In this document: positions 45,738 to 56,200 of the stretch, piece by piece
Position numbering within the stretch: position 1 is the first letter of the stretch
Layout: every line of letters starts with the position of its first letter
Assembly: GCF_900115665.1 (NCBI RefSeq)
Contig: NZ_FOXH01000011.1
Location: 31,467 to 95,466, forward strand
DNA: 64,000 nucleotides
From: Pseudarcicella hirudinis
GTDB lineage: Bacteria; Bacteroidota; Bacteroidia; Cytophagales; Spirosomataceae
Direction of reading: 5' to 3'
Notes under the pieces: generated by a model
Database searches by the model: none
What the model was told of the DNA's origin: nothing
What the model saw: only the letters and a program-made list of their open reading frames with translations
Made by a program: the position numbers and the translations under genes

Positions 45738-45811
45738 GGGGGGTTAGCTCAGTTGGCTAGAGCGCTACGCTGGCAGCGTCGAGGTCATGGGTTCGAATCC
45801 CATACTCTCCA
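45738..45811 (+). tRNA. tRNA-Ala (GGC)
   Basis: Complete cloverleaf: acceptor GGGGGGT/ACTCTCC (with G-U pairs), D stem GCTC/GAGC, anticodon loop CTGGCAG with GGC at 45772-45774, T arm ATGGG-TTCGAAT-CCCAT, discriminator A. CCA not encoded. The anticodon stem CTACG/CGTCG has a U-C mismatch at 28-42. A 17-bp terminator follows. Confidence 0.93.
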
Positions 45812-45831
45812 CAAAAATTTACAAGTTCAGA

Positions 45832-45868
45832 AAAAGGCCCGTCATACAGATTGTATGACGGGCCTTTT
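45832..45868 (+). terminator. Terminator of tRNA-Ala
   Basis: AAAAGGCCCGTCATACA (45832-45848) pairs perfectly over 17 bp with TGTATGACGGGCCTTTT (45852-45868), loop GAT. Confidence 0.93.
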
Positions 45869-45893
45869 GGGTTTATAATGTTTCAGTAATCGT

Positions 45894-45920
45894 AAAATGT
45901 TTCAGTAACTGAAACATTTT
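45894..45920. terminator. AT-rich palindromic hairpin
   Basis: AAAATGTTTCAGT (45894-45906) and ACTGAAACATTTT (45908-45920) form a 13-bp palindrome around one base, with a T tract on both sides. A second TGTTTCAGTAA copy lies at about 45879. Confidence 0.5.
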
Positions 45921-45943
45921 TATGAGTAAGATGTCATTCACAC

Positions 45944-45983
45944 CCCAAGCCCTCTCTGGTCTTGTGATTAACGAGGGCTTGGG
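45944..45983. repeat. 11-bp inverted repeat near the pseudogene end
   Basis: CCCAAGCCCTC (45944-45954) and GAGGGCTTGGG (45973-45983), 18 bases apart, lying between the tRNA-Ala terminators and the truncated alpha/beta-hydrolase. Possibly a terminator or a boundary scar. Confidence 0.5.
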
Positions 45984-46010
45984 AATTCGTGATTTATTTG
46001 GCTATCAACT

Positions 46011-46356
46011 TCAAATAGTCCATTTTTCTAAACAAATCATTTCGTAATCCAAAAACTTCTGGTAACCTGTTTCCGGAGAAACCCAGATGGCTGCAAACCC
46101 CAGTTCTGTTAAGTTCCGGCGGAATCCGGGGTTTTCCAGTATTGAAATTTCTTCCATATTGCTTTGAGCAAAAACCACCGCTTTCACTTGTCTGCAATTA
46201 GGAGGAAGGAATCCATAAATAAGCTTTAGATTCTGTCTGTTGCCTGTTTTTAACACTCATAGACCATTGCCATTCCTGTGCCGAGATCCTGCAATTTCCA
46301 AAAAGAAAACCTATAAACAGACAAAATATCTTACCTGAATTTTTCATTATTTTCAT
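46011..46356 (-). pseudogene. Decayed alpha/beta-hydrolase (esterase-like), frameshifted and 3'-truncated
   Basis: An intact signal peptide (MKNSGKIFCLFIGFLFGN; ATG at 46347 or 46356) leads into QEWQWSMSVKNRQQ and AYLWIP, where the frame stops (SS-stop). The next frame carries on with NCRQVKAVVFAQSNMEE, ILENPGFRRNLTELGFAAIW and WVSPETGYQ, which resembles the start of a Bacteroidota alpha/beta-hydrolase family found in carbohydrate loci. About 20 residues later it stops, with the catalytic part missing. So there is at least one frameshift (around 46210) and a 3' deletion. It begins 57 bases after the heparinase gene on the same strand, as the last gene of the polysaccharide locus. The parent family is inferred from memory. 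Confidence 0.6.
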
Positions 46357-46413
46357 TAAACTCAATTCTGTTCGACTGCCTGTGAAGCGCTAAAAAACAG
46401 AAAATTTAATCTT

Positions 46414-48711
46414 TTATTTCCCGATATGGATCTGCCATTTCTGGTCTTTCAAAGCAGGTTTGGCTTCCTGATGATTCAGAAAGAATTTTCCGGTTTTTGG
46501 AGATACAAAGAATTCGGCATTGATCAGTGGCTGCCCCTGAAGCAAAAGATCCTGTCGTCCATTTTCTCTGTTTGAGATAAGGAACAATTTGGACAGTGAA
46601 TTAAAAAGTAGCTGCCCGTCTTTCCGTATATAACTGCCATATCCCACAAAAAAGTCTGAAACATCTTCAGCTTTATCAGTTTTCTTATTTTCCGGGAAAC
46701 TGACTCCCAATAAATAAGCATCAGTTTCCCAGCCATTCAGGTTATTATGTGTATTCAGGTGCATAATTCTGCCATCCGCCATCAGATTCAGGAAAACTTC
46801 CGTAATTTTTCCGTTATGACGAATACGGACTCCCTGCATATTCTCTCCTTTGAGTCTCTCGATTTGAGGGAGATTCATGTCATTTACCGAATCTTTCAGA
46901 ATAATGGCAGTAATAAACTTGGTCTGTTTTATTTCTTCAGGATAAGCGAAACCGTAATAGGTTTCTTTGCTTTTCACATCCTCTTCTTTGGGGCCTGAGA
47001 GTTCATTTAACACCATTTTTTCAGGAAAATCATGATTAAAGCCTGTCTGTACGAGTGTTTCCGGAAATAAGGGACGTACCAATACAGAGGATTTTTTACT
47101 GGTAATCGAAATATCTCCTCCCACTTTTTTCGATTCTCCTCCCGGGTGCAGAAGCCATTCATATTTTCCGGTTTCATAGGCTTTCACATCATCAATAATC
47201 AGAATCACCTTATCGACCCATAGAAAATGGCGAAAATTTCTTGAAAAAACTGTTGAGGTCGGACCTGTCCCGTTTGCCAAAAGGTATTTCATTTTTCCGG
47301 CGTCCATTAGTTCGCTCAATTCACCTCTCAATGGTGAACCATTATATTGCTGCTCTTTAGGCTGGGCTTTTCCGTTGAAAGTAACCACATTATGCGCCTG
47401 ACTTTGAAAAAAGTATTCAGGATATTCTTTGGAGCCATACCAGCTGTTTCCTGCATCTTTAATAATCGGTTCTCCCTTGTGAAAAAGAATAAAGGAATTT
47501 GCATCAGCATGGGAATGATTCCAGGTAAAACCAGATTTTACACCCAGCATGGTTGCATTCTTTTCCCAGGAATTGCGCATCATGGCCCAGTCTATATCTT
47601 CATAAATCTGAGAAGCAGGCAAGTCTGGCTGAGCAGGTATTTTGCTCATATCCGGGTGGTAAACAAGGCCTAAAGGCGTATTTACAAATAAACCTTCTCG
47701 GTGCTGAAATTTAGCGACCTGATTAATATACCATAAATACCGTTTATTCTGATAACCCAATGCCCAAAGCAGTTTGAGGGGCCTTTCTCCGGCGGTATTT
47801 ATATGACCATCTCCAAAATTGAGTGAGTACAACATTCCGTCGCGGGGGTAAGAAGCATTGATAAAAAAATCCGCTATCTTTTCCAGACCTTCAATAACAG
47901 GCTGAGGTTTATCAGGAAGCGTATTCTGATGAGCCAGACGAAAAAACAGGTATTCTGAAATCCCGAAAGCAGCATAGTTGATACTTTCATACATTCCTCC
48001 TTTCGAATCCATGGTTTTAGGCTTAAAATGCAGTTCATCTCCGTTAAACTGATGCCATTCCTGAAAAGAAACTGAAATCTTATCAACCCATTCTGACGCT
48101 TCGGGATAATCAGTCATTATAGCTAACGAAGCCACTCCAGCCATTCCAACACAGGCAGACCACCAGTTATGCCCCATCGAATTCAAGGTATGAATCCGGT
48201 TATTTCCCATTACCCAGTCATTCAACGCAGGTTTTATGCCATTTTTAACCAAACCTTCTACAATCACTTTCCGCTCTTCTTTTGAGAGCAAATCGTAAAT
48301 GGCATCAAAACCTATGGCCACCGTCCAGCAATCTTCCGCTGTTTTCAAATCTGAGGTCCAGGCCGGAATTCTGGCAAGCATTTCAGCATTCGACCAGGTT
48401 GGTTTGGCACAAAGTGTTTTTAATACTTCCTTAACTTTATCAGCATATTTAATGTCTCTGGTCATTAAATAGGCCAGAGACAAGTAATCCACTTTGTTAC
48501 GGGCATCGCTTCTGGTCAATGCTAAATCAGCTTCTTTTAATACTTCCTGCCAGTTATTGGCAATTGATGTATCTGTTTTAATTCTTTTTTGAAGAATTTC
48601 AATCCGTTCCCTGGTAAAAAATAAATAAGGATGTGCCTTTTTTACTTGTCCAAAGGAGACATTTATAAAAAAACTGATGATTAAAAAACTGAGAGAGATA
48701 CTCTTTTTCAT
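46414..48711 (-). CDS. Heparinase II/III-family polysaccharide lyase
   Basis: 765 residues with a signal peptide (SISLSFLIISFFINVSFG). The N-terminal helical toroid (about 30-380) contains NRIHTLNSMGHNWWSACVGM, and a beta-sandwich C-terminal half begins around KSGFTWNHSHADANSFILFH, with the characteristic heparinase II/III stretch YFFQSQAHNVVTFNGKAQP. Such lyases (PL families 12, 15, 17, 21) cleave uronic-acid-containing polysaccharides by beta-elimination, leaving unsaturated ends for GH88. Transcribed in the PUL between the beta-lactamase-fold protein and the decayed hydrolase. The exact PL family and substrate are not assignable by eye. Confidence 0.85.
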   Translation of the reverse strand: MKKSISLSFLIISFFINVSFGQVKKAHPYLFFTRERIEILQKRIKTDTSIANNWQEVLKEADLALTRSDARNKVDYLSLAYLMTRDIKYADKVKEVLKTLCAKPTWSNAEMLARIPAWTSDLKTAEDCWTVAIGFDAIYDLLSKEERKVIVEGLVKNGIKPALNDWVMGNNRIHTLNSMGHNWWSACVGMAGVASLAIMTDYPEASEWVDKISVSFQEWHQFNGDELHFKPKTMDSKGGMYESINYAAFGISEYLFFRLAHQNTLPDKPQPVIEGLEKIADFFINASYPRDGMLYSLNFGDGHINTAGERPLKLLWALGYQNKRYLWYINQVAKFQHREGLFVNTPLGLVYHPDMSKIPAQPDLPASQIYEDIDWAMMRNSWEKNATMLGVKSGFTWNHSHADANSFILFHKGEPIIKDAGNSWYGSKEYPEYFFQSQAHNVVTFNGKAQPKEQQYNGSPLRGELSELMDAGKMKYLLANGTGPTSTVFSRNFRHFLWVDKVILIIDDVKAYETGKYEWLLHPGGESKKVGGDISITSKKSSVLVRPLFPETLVQTGFNHDFPEKMVLNELSGPKEEDVKSKETYYGFAYPEEIKQTKFITAIILKDSVNDMNLPQIERLKGENMQGVRIRHNGKITEVFLNLMADGRIMHLNTHNNLNGWETDAYLLGVSFPENKKTDKAEDVSDFFVGYGSYIRKDGQLLFNSLSKLFLISNRENGRQDLLLQGQPLINAEFFVSPKTGKFFLNHQEAKPALKDQKWQIHIGK

Positions 48712-48759
48712 ACATTAAATCCTTTAATTTTCTGATCAGATTCTATTCAGCTGCTGCTT

Positions 48760-49836
48760 TTATTTCTCTGATTTCCTTACAATTTCTCTTAACATAACCG
48801 GCAAAACAGGGCTTGCATAAAAAGAGCTGAATCCTGCCTTATTTGCCTTTTCTACATTAACTCTTGTCATGAAAAAACCGAAAACATTTGCCTTTTTATC
48901 TATCCATGGATAGGCTCCTGCCCAACCCGGACTACTAATCAATATGGCATTTCCTCCGGCATCGGTTTCTTCTCTCCATTCTCCCAAACCATAAATATCT
49001 TTCCTCTGGGTTTTACGGGATTTTTCTACATATTCTCCTGATTTGACCTCTGCTTTTCTAACCTGATCAGCCTGTAATTCAGCAATTGCTTTTTCGGATA
49101 AGATACGTTTTCCTTTAAAAACTCCCTTATGGTAAATCATTGAAAGAAAATTGACATAATCCTTTAAAGAAGCTCTGGCTCCTCCGCCAAGCATTGGATT
49201 ATGTCCTGCGGTAGAATCAACCGGACTGAAATGCGTGTGTGTCATTCCTAAAGGTTTTGCCATTTTCTCCTGAAAGATAGTCTCCCAGGATTTTCCCGTT
49301 GACAATTCTGCCATTCTTCCTGCTACCTGCATTGCCAACCCACCATAACTGAAATGTGTACCGGGTTTGCTTACTGAGGGCAGATTTACAATGTGGAAAA
49401 CAGATTCTCTTAAAGTCTGATAATCATCCCGATGCACCCCTGCAGGCTGATATTCGGGAAAGCCCGAGGTATGGGAAAGCAGTTGCCTTAACGTTGCCTG
49501 TCCTTTCTGATCTGAAAATTCAGGAAGCCATTTTGCGACTTTATCATCCCATGACAATTTACCTTCATCTACTAAAACAGCAATTGTTGCAGCAGCGAGC
49601 CATTTTCCGGCTGAAGCTATATAAGCGACAGATTCTTCTCCGTAGTTTCCAAAATGATGTTTGTAAATCACTTCATCATTCTGAACAATCATGACCGAAG
49701 CCCCGGAATAAAAACCTTTATCTACCCAATTCTGAATTTTAGCACTTAACGGTGAAAAATCATACGGCTTTCCCTGTGCAGAAACAGTTACATTCAGGCT
49801 GGAAATAAGCCATAAACAGCATATAAGTTTGTACAT
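48760..49836 (-). CDS. Serine hydrolase of the beta-lactamase/PBP fold
   Basis: 358 residues with a signal peptide ending near LNVTVSAQ. SxxK is Ser75-AGK78 (YIASAGKWLAA); the second motif is YGG in HFSYGGLAMQVAGRM; the KTG-like region is near the C-terminus (ISSPGWAGAYPWIDKK). Class C beta-lactamase-like proteins in PULs often act as esterases that remove acyl groups from glycans. An antibiotic-resistance role is less likely here. Start 22 bases after the GH97 stop, tightly packed in the operon. Confidence 0.82.
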   Translation of the reverse strand: MYKLICCLWLISSLNVTVSAQGKPYDFSPLSAKIQNWVDKGFYSGASVMIVQNDEVIYKHHFGNYGEESVAYIASAGKWLAAATIAVLVDEGKLSWDDKVAKWLPEFSDQKGQATLRQLLSHTSGFPEYQPAGVHRDDYQTLRESVFHIVNLPSVSKPGTHFSYGGLAMQVAGRMAELSTGKSWETIFQEKMAKPLGMTHTHFSPVDSTAGHNPMLGGGARASLKDYVNFLSMIYHKGVFKGKRILSEKAIAELQADQVRKAEVKSGEYVEKSRKTQRKDIYGLGEWREETDAGGNAILISSPGWAGAYPWIDKKANVFGFFMTRVNVEKANKAGFSSFYASPVLPVMLREIVRKSEK

Positions 49837-49858
49837 GAATTTACATTTGAATTTTCGT

Positions 49859-51760
49859 CTATTTCTTTAAACTAATCCAGATAGCCTGCCCGCCGGATGC
49901 CAATAACTTCAAATCTAATACCGTGTTGGCGTCAACATCAATCCGGGTGATTTTCACCTTGGTTTTACCGGAAACAGCAGGATCATCCTCATAAACTGAA
50001 GCTTTGTATTGCTTTCCTTTTTCCAGAAAAGCAAGAGGAACCTTGAGATTTCGTGCTTCGTTATTGGTGATTGTTCCGACAAACCAATCCTGCCCGCTTC
50101 TTCTTGCTGTGGTAATATATGCTCCTACTTTTCCTTGAACTACTTTAGTTTCATCCCAGGAAGTTGGTATTTTATCAAAGAATTCTACCTCCGGTTCTCC
50201 TTCATAAAGAGCAGGTTTATCATACCAGTAAAGCGTCTGGATCGGGCTATAGTAAACCGCAGCCAAAGCCAGTTGGTGAGCGTGTGTTGTCTTTATCCTT
50301 TTGTCAAAATAACAAATTGTATAATCAGCAGCTCCGGCGATGTAACGGGTAAAAGGCAAAATAGTATTATGTGTTGCGTCCGGCATCTCCTCATTTCCCC
50401 GGATTCCCTCCGCTGTCATAAGATTTGGAAAAGTACGCTGTTCTCCTGTTGGCCGGTAATCATCGTGGATATTAACCATCAATTGATTTTCAGCACATTT
50501 CCGGATAGCCTCCTGAAGCCAGGTCGTCCATCGATGAGAGCCAACCTGTACAAATCCGAATTTCACCCCTTTTATTCCCCATTTCTTATAAAGCGGAAAT
50601 ATTTCATCTGCCTGCTTCAATAATGCCTGTTGATTGACATACAGCCAGATTCCTACATTTTTCTTCCTGCCATATTCAACAATTTCAGCCATATCCATTT
50701 TGGCTTTAACCTGCGTCGCGTCCGAATCCCAGGTAAGAGCCGGCCCATACCATTTCCAGTCGAACAAAATGTACTGTAGATTTCTTTTTTCAGCAAAGTC
50801 GATAGCTGCTTTTGCACCTTCTGTAGTCAGGGTCATTTCCCGGATAATTTTACCCGGTTTAATCCAGTCAGGGTTCTTAATTTTAGCAGGTTCATTGAGG
50901 TTAAGAATGATATCATTATTTTCTATCAGTTCCCCCGGCGTCTCTGCTACCATGATTACTCTCCAGGGTGTACCAAAATAAGAAATCCCGTCAACGCCAC
51001 TATAAAGGGACGTTTCAATCGTATTGGCTTTTTCCTTGCTGAGTTTAAACTTGGTTCTGGCATAATCAATCATTCCGGCTTCTGCCAGACAGGCATAAAG
51101 GCCATTTTTCAATTGTAAGGTTAAAGGTCTTTCTCCTTCATCCGGCCAGTCACTCAGCGCCATTTCATGATAAGGAGCCTGCGCCCAGCGAGCATAATAG
51201 GCCCTGGTACCTTCTTCAAAAGTAAATTGGGTATTTTCTCCGGTAATCTGATAGTAAGAGCCCTTAGGATTTTCAGGAAAATAATACTGAATAGCGACTC
51301 CGGCATTGTAAACTTTAATTCTTATCTGAAATTGATAATCCGGGTTTTGTTCCTTCTCAAAAGTGATGATACTTTCTTCAAAATTGTCACGGATAACAGA
51401 GCGTTCGCCATAAACTGGTTTCCAAAGGCTGTCTTTTCGAAAACTTTCTTTTTTCTTAAAAAGTAAATCTTCACACCATCTGGTACTTTTATCCACCTTA
51501 AGCGCCATAGCCAGTTCTGTCAGGTGATTGTCTAATCTGATGTCAAGTTCCGAAGGCAGAACAACAGGTTTCTTTTGGTAAAATACTTCGTAAAAAAGGC
51601 GTTTTCTGCCATCTGCTTCCTTTTGCTGATAAAAACGGCAAAGCAGTTTTTTATCAGGTGATAAAATCTCAGTTCTGGTTTCTTCCAGCACCTTGATCTG
51701 GGCATTAGTCTGTTGAATGGCTGTCAGTAAAAAACTCAGGCAAAAAATAAATTTCCACAT
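49859..51760 (-). CDS. GH97-family glycoside hydrolase
   Basis: 633 residues with a signal peptide (FIFCLSFLLTAIQQTNAQ). An N-terminal beta-supersandwich (about 25-270), a catalytic barrel, and a C-terminal beta domain form the SusB-like GH97 layout. Retaining members have an Asp nucleophile in a VKxDF strand; here the strand reads GVKFGF with Gly402. Carboxylates Glu451, Glu457 and Glu458 in MTAEGIRGNEE match the inverting alpha-glucosidase base region. So an inverting alpha-glucosidase/alpha-galactosidase activity is possible, or a divergent one. Periplasmic. Fits the PUL between GH88 and the serine hydrolase. Confidence 0.88.
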   Translation of the reverse strand: MWKFIFCLSFLLTAIQQTNAQIKVLEETRTEILSPDKKLLCRFYQQKEADGRKRLFYEVFYQKKPVVLPSELDIRLDNHLTELAMALKVDKSTRWCEDLLFKKKESFRKDSLWKPVYGERSVIRDNFEESIITFEKEQNPDYQFQIRIKVYNAGVAIQYYFPENPKGSYYQITGENTQFTFEEGTRAYYARWAQAPYHEMALSDWPDEGERPLTLQLKNGLYACLAEAGMIDYARTKFKLSKEKANTIETSLYSGVDGISYFGTPWRVIMVAETPGELIENNDIILNLNEPAKIKNPDWIKPGKIIREMTLTTEGAKAAIDFAEKRNLQYILFDWKWYGPALTWDSDATQVKAKMDMAEIVEYGRKKNVGIWLYVNQQALLKQADEIFPLYKKWGIKGVKFGFVQVGSHRWTTWLQEAIRKCAENQLMVNIHDDYRPTGEQRTFPNLMTAEGIRGNEEMPDATHNTILPFTRYIAGAADYTICYFDKRIKTTHAHQLALAAVYYSPIQTLYWYDKPALYEGEPEVEFFDKIPTSWDETKVVQGKVGAYITTARRSGQDWFVGTITNNEARNLKVPLAFLEKGKQYKASVYEDDPAVSGKTKVKITRIDVDANTVLDLKLLASGGQAIWISLKK

Positions 51761-51818
51761 ATCGGTTTATCGTTCTTTAGTAATTGGTAAATGTCATGAA
51801 AGCAAGGCTTTTTGTATG

Positions 51819-53027
51819 CTACAGATTGGCATAAATGCTTTTTCCTTCCTGTATTTTCTTTAGCCTGATCAGGGCTTCCATATAATAATAATCTGCGTAA
51901 ATAATTGAAGCATCTATTTCTGTTCCATGTGGGTGATGGCCAATTGAGTGCATCAGAAATGCGTTATTTTTATTTCCACTCAAATAATCATCAGAAGAAA
52001 GTTCTTTTAACATTTCTTCTGCTTTCCTGCGGTATTCTTTTTTCTTTTCCGGATTAGAAACCAAGGCAGACAGCTCCAGCAATGCTGAAGAGGTAATCGC
52101 AGCGGCAGAGGCATCTTTGGGTGCATCCGGAATAGCGGGATCGTTAAAATCCCAATAAGGAATCAGGTTTTCAGGGAGCCTTTCCAGGTACACTTCTGCT
52201 ATTTTTTGGGCAAAATTGAGAAATTCAGGCCTCCTCGTTTCACGATAAGTCATGACAAATCCATAAATCGCCCAGGCCTGTCCTCTTGCCCACATTGAAT
52301 TATCTGCATAACCCTGGTGTGTGACTCCTTTTATTTTTTTCCCGGTAATGGTATCATAAACTATTACCTGATAGGAAGTATAATCCGGCCGGAAGTGGTT
52401 CTTCATCGTTGTCTGAGCATGTTTAAGTGCAATGTCATAAAGCTCCTTTTTTCCACCATTTTTCGCTGCCCAGAACAGAACTTCGAGATTTATGAGGTTA
52501 TCAATAATGGTATTATGTGGCCAGTTCTGCTCTTTCACCATAGAAGGCCAGGAAAGAATTGTCCCGACTTTCGGATTATAAAGCGTTGCGAGTGTATCAG
52601 CTGTAGCGAGCAGGACTTTCTTAAAATCCGGATTTTTGGTTAATCTGTATGCATTTCCATAACTGCAATACATCATAAAACCAAGGTCATGATTTCCGGC
52701 TTTACGATAAGCCAAAGGGAATAAAGCTCTTGTAAAACTATCTGCCCGGGCCTGCCATTTTGACTCATTCGTGTATTCTGTAGCATACCATAAAATCCCT
52801 GGCCAGAAACCACTCGTCCAGTCTTCAATTGGCACATATTTCCAGTCTTTCTGAGAAAATTCAATCGTTCTTGGCATATGTGAATATCCCGGAATTTTCA
52901 ATATGCTGCGGTTTAGTTTTGATAAACAATAGTCAAGCGATTGATTTACCAGAAAGGGCTTCTCTCTGCAATTGGTACTTATCCAGACTAAAAACAAGGC
53001 AAATACGGTAATAAAAAAACGTTTCAT
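51819..53027 (-). CDS. GH88 unsaturated glucuronyl hydrolase (lipoprotein)
   Basis: 402 residues with a lipoprotein signal (FALFLVWISTNC, Cys20). An alpha-6/alpha-6 barrel is recognisable: WTSGFWPGILWYATE, NHDLGFMMYCSYGNAY with Asp114, NTIIDNLINLEVLF with Asp176, HQGYADNSMWARGQAWAIYGF, and DASAAAITSSALLEL. GH88 removes 4,5-unsaturated uronic acids from the non-reducing ends made by polysaccharide lyases, by hydrating the double bond with the paired Asp residues. Its presence shows the target contains uronic acid cleaved by a lyase. The 262-base spacer upstream could hold its own promoter. Confidence 0.93.
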   Translation of the reverse strand: MKRFFITVFALFLVWISTNCREKPFLVNQSLDYCLSKLNRSILKIPGYSHMPRTIEFSQKDWKYVPIEDWTSGFWPGILWYATEYTNESKWQARADSFTRALFPLAYRKAGNHDLGFMMYCSYGNAYRLTKNPDFKKVLLATADTLATLYNPKVGTILSWPSMVKEQNWPHNTIIDNLINLEVLFWAAKNGGKKELYDIALKHAQTTMKNHFRPDYTSYQVIVYDTITGKKIKGVTHQGYADNSMWARGQAWAIYGFVMTYRETRRPEFLNFAQKIAEVYLERLPENLIPYWDFNDPAIPDAPKDASAAAITSSALLELSALVSNPEKKKEYRRKAEEMLKELSSDDYLSGNKNNAFLMHSIGHHPHGTEIDASIIYADYYYMEALIRLKKIQEGKSIYANL

Positions 53028-53289
53028 AGCTTTGAAGAATACTCTTGGTTTTTCACTGTTTGTTTAATAAAAACGGGATGCCTTTAACTGTCAGCACACT
53101 TTAATCACCTGAATCAGGTTTTATAAACCTTTATGGATAAAGTTGAATTTTATCAATTTTAAAAGAATGATATAAAAACAGTACTGAGATACCCTTCATT
53201 CTTTAAAAAAATAAGACAATGTTCAGAACAAGCAGAAAGACCTGAAAATCTCCTCAGAGTCTTTCTGTGTCTGACCCATTTTCAACTTA
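53028..53289. other. Spacer between the lyase and GH88 genes with a hairpin
   Basis: 262 bases without a gene. CAGAAAGAC (53233-53241) pairs with GTCTTTCTG (53259-53267), inner CTGA/TCAG, just after the lyase stop: a possible terminator or processing hairpin. No minus-strand -7 element is clear. Confidence 0.45.
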
Positions 53290-56200
53290 TTACTGCTTGA
53301 TTATTTTAACTGTCAACGCTTGTAAAGCTGTTGAAATCCTTAAGAAATATACTCCCGGAGTCTGCTGGCCAAAAGGGAATACAAAACGTTCGGTTTCCTT
53401 TGGCTGGTTGATCTGGTGTTCAAGTAAAGGCAAACCATTTTGATTAACCAGGTTAATCGTTAGCGGCAGCCCCTGGATTCCGGTAATTTCAACGTCCCCT
53501 TTATCTCCGGCCACCGGATTTCCATAAATTTTTGCCTGAAGCATTGTTAACGGTTCGTCCGCAGAAATCCTGCTATTTGTACTCAAAACAGGCTCTGTTC
53601 CTGAAATCAGTTGACCCTGATAATATACAGTCACTTTATCATTCAATATCATCTGATTATTGCTGTTGTACGAATAATCATCGGCCTGATTGAAGTCAGA
53701 CCAGTCTGCTTTGGCAATCCGGTACTGAATATTGCCGGTAGTACTTAACGGATAAAAGGTTCCGGCATTTGTTTTCAGTCCTAACTCTAAATAAGTATTT
53801 GCACCGGTTTTAGTTGGATTTAAGGCAACAAACTGTGACTCAATGTTTGAGGAATTGATCATTGCGGCATAATCCAGATAATAATTCAGATTTGAGGTAC
53901 CTTCCTTTGTAAACCAATACCTCACTTTCACCTCTCCGTAAGATACCGGAACATTTCCTTCATTATTAATCTTCAGATAAGTACTGATGGTGTTACTCAC
54001 CGGATTGTTCGATTTGGTTTCTGTATATGCTTTTAATGCGATTTGGGGGTTAACAGTGGCTGGTTCCACTCCCCAAACCAATTGCCCGTTCCGGTACATT
54101 GTAATGTGTTCATTGTAGGCATAAACATTTGATTTACTGTGAGAATAGTCATCATTTTCATTTAAATCTGACCAGTTGGTATTGGCAAATCTTGACTGAA
54201 TCTGCCCGGAATCAGTTCCGGCGTCCAGATTTCCGGCCGTAGCTGCAAAACTGTATTCTATATAACCAAATGCTCCGTCTCTAGGCTCCTCCAAAGCTAC
54301 ATACTTTATATTCACCTTGTTATTACCCAACTGAGCATAGTCTATCCAGCTATTAATGCCTGCATAATTCTCTGCGGTAAACCAATAGCGGACGGTCAGG
54401 TCGCTATATGAAACAGAGGTTGCTCCTTCATTTAAAATAATAAGATTTGGCTTGATTTGATTGTTGGTAACATTAGCATCAGCATCCTGGTATTTAATTT
54501 TCAAGGTAGAATTCACGGTTAAAGTCCGGCTCACAGAACCGGCTGCATTGTACATTTCGTTACCTGCCTGTAAGGCCGTAATTAAACAAGAACCGATTCC
54601 TGTCAGATGGATTTTCCCGTTCACAATGGTTGCTACCAAAGGGTTGGAAATATGATAAGAAACAGGCAACCCTGAACTCGCTGTTGCCCCGGTATCAAAA
54701 TCCTGATCATCCAAAATTTTGACTGGAATTGCATTGAAAGTAATCGTTTGTTCTTTCCTAGTAACTGTCAGCGTTTGTACTACACTGTTTGCCGCTGAAT
54801 AACTGGCATTTCCTTCCTGAGAAGCTGTAATATTAGTAGTTCCGGCTTTGATAATCTGAATTCTGTCATTCTTTATTCTGGCAATCGCAGAATCAGAACT
54901 GGAGTATTTAACAGGTAATAATGAACTTGCTGAAGCAAAGGCATCAAAGTCATCTTCACCAACAACCCTGGTAGTTAAGGGGTTAAATGTTATGCTTTGT
55001 GTAGCAGGTACATTTGCGGCTAAAGCCGCTATTTCTGTAGTAGATAATGCACACTTATAGATTCTGAAATCATCGATTGAGCCCTGAAACATCGGATCTG
55101 CAAATTGTGATTTCCCCAAATAATTCTGGTTTGTATTTCCTAAATTTGAAGGTTTGATATTTATAGCCGTATTCGTGGCAACTAATGCTCCGTTAATGTA
55201 TAAATTCCCTGTATTTCCTGATTGAGTAACAGCCAAATGAACCCAGGTACCAAGCGGAAACGTGTAATCAAAGCCCACATTCAATTCTGTTCCTCCGTTT
55301 TTGATCGCATACCTAACTTTTGATTTACCGGAAGTAACTGCCGACTGAACCGTCAGAAACATATATTGGGTAGTCCCGGTCCCGAAGTCAAATAAACGCA
55401 TCCATGTCGATAATACATCCATTTTAACCCAGGTAGCGATGCTAAAATCGTTTAAAGTACTGACAATTCCGGCAGGAAGTGCGACATAGCTATTAGCTGC
55501 ACCCGTCAATTTTACGGCATTATCATTTTTCCCGGCAACCAAACCTGTTCCAGCCTGAAGAACCCCTTTATTTCCTCCCCATATGTCGTTGGCAATTGTA
55601 CCATTTATCTCATTAAAATTCCAGAAATCAAGCTGGCATGCCCTGGGAATCGCCGCGACCTGAATGGAGTTTCCACTTTCCCCTTTAATATTTACCGCTG
55701 AAACTACATAAAAATAAGTACTGTTATTCAGGACAGACAGATCCGAATAACTGGTAGAAGTAGTTGTTCCGACTGAAACAAAAGGACCTCCGACAGTCGT
55801 TGAACGTTTTATGCTATAAGTAGTTGCGTCTTTAGAGATATTCCAGTTTAATGTAACATTCGCATCACCGGAAAAGGTTTTGAGACCTGTTGGAACAGGA
55901 GGAAAAATCAGGTCAAAAGTTGCAGCATTTGCCTCTGAAGAATTTGCACTTTCTCCCGCCAGATTAGCCGATGAGATCACATAATAATAAGAGGTATTTG
56001 CAGATAAACTACTGTCAGCATAAATTGAATCTGTTATAGCAGTGGCAATAACGGTATAAGCTCCTCCGGCATTTACGGATCGCTTTACAATATAACCCGT
56101 TGCACCTTCAACGGGATGCCATGACAAATTAATGTTACGACTTCCGGCTCCTTTGGCTTTTATACCTGTAGGAGCTGCGGGGACTGTTCCGTTATTAACT

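Noticed and set aside
45690-45878. 62-residue reading frame across the tRNA-Ala gene
   Set aside because: It reads through the tRNA and its promoter; the tRNA is the real feature.
48760-49836. Beta-lactamase resistance gene
   Set aside because: The motifs are of the broad serine-hydrolase family, and the gene is embedded in a polysaccharide operon.
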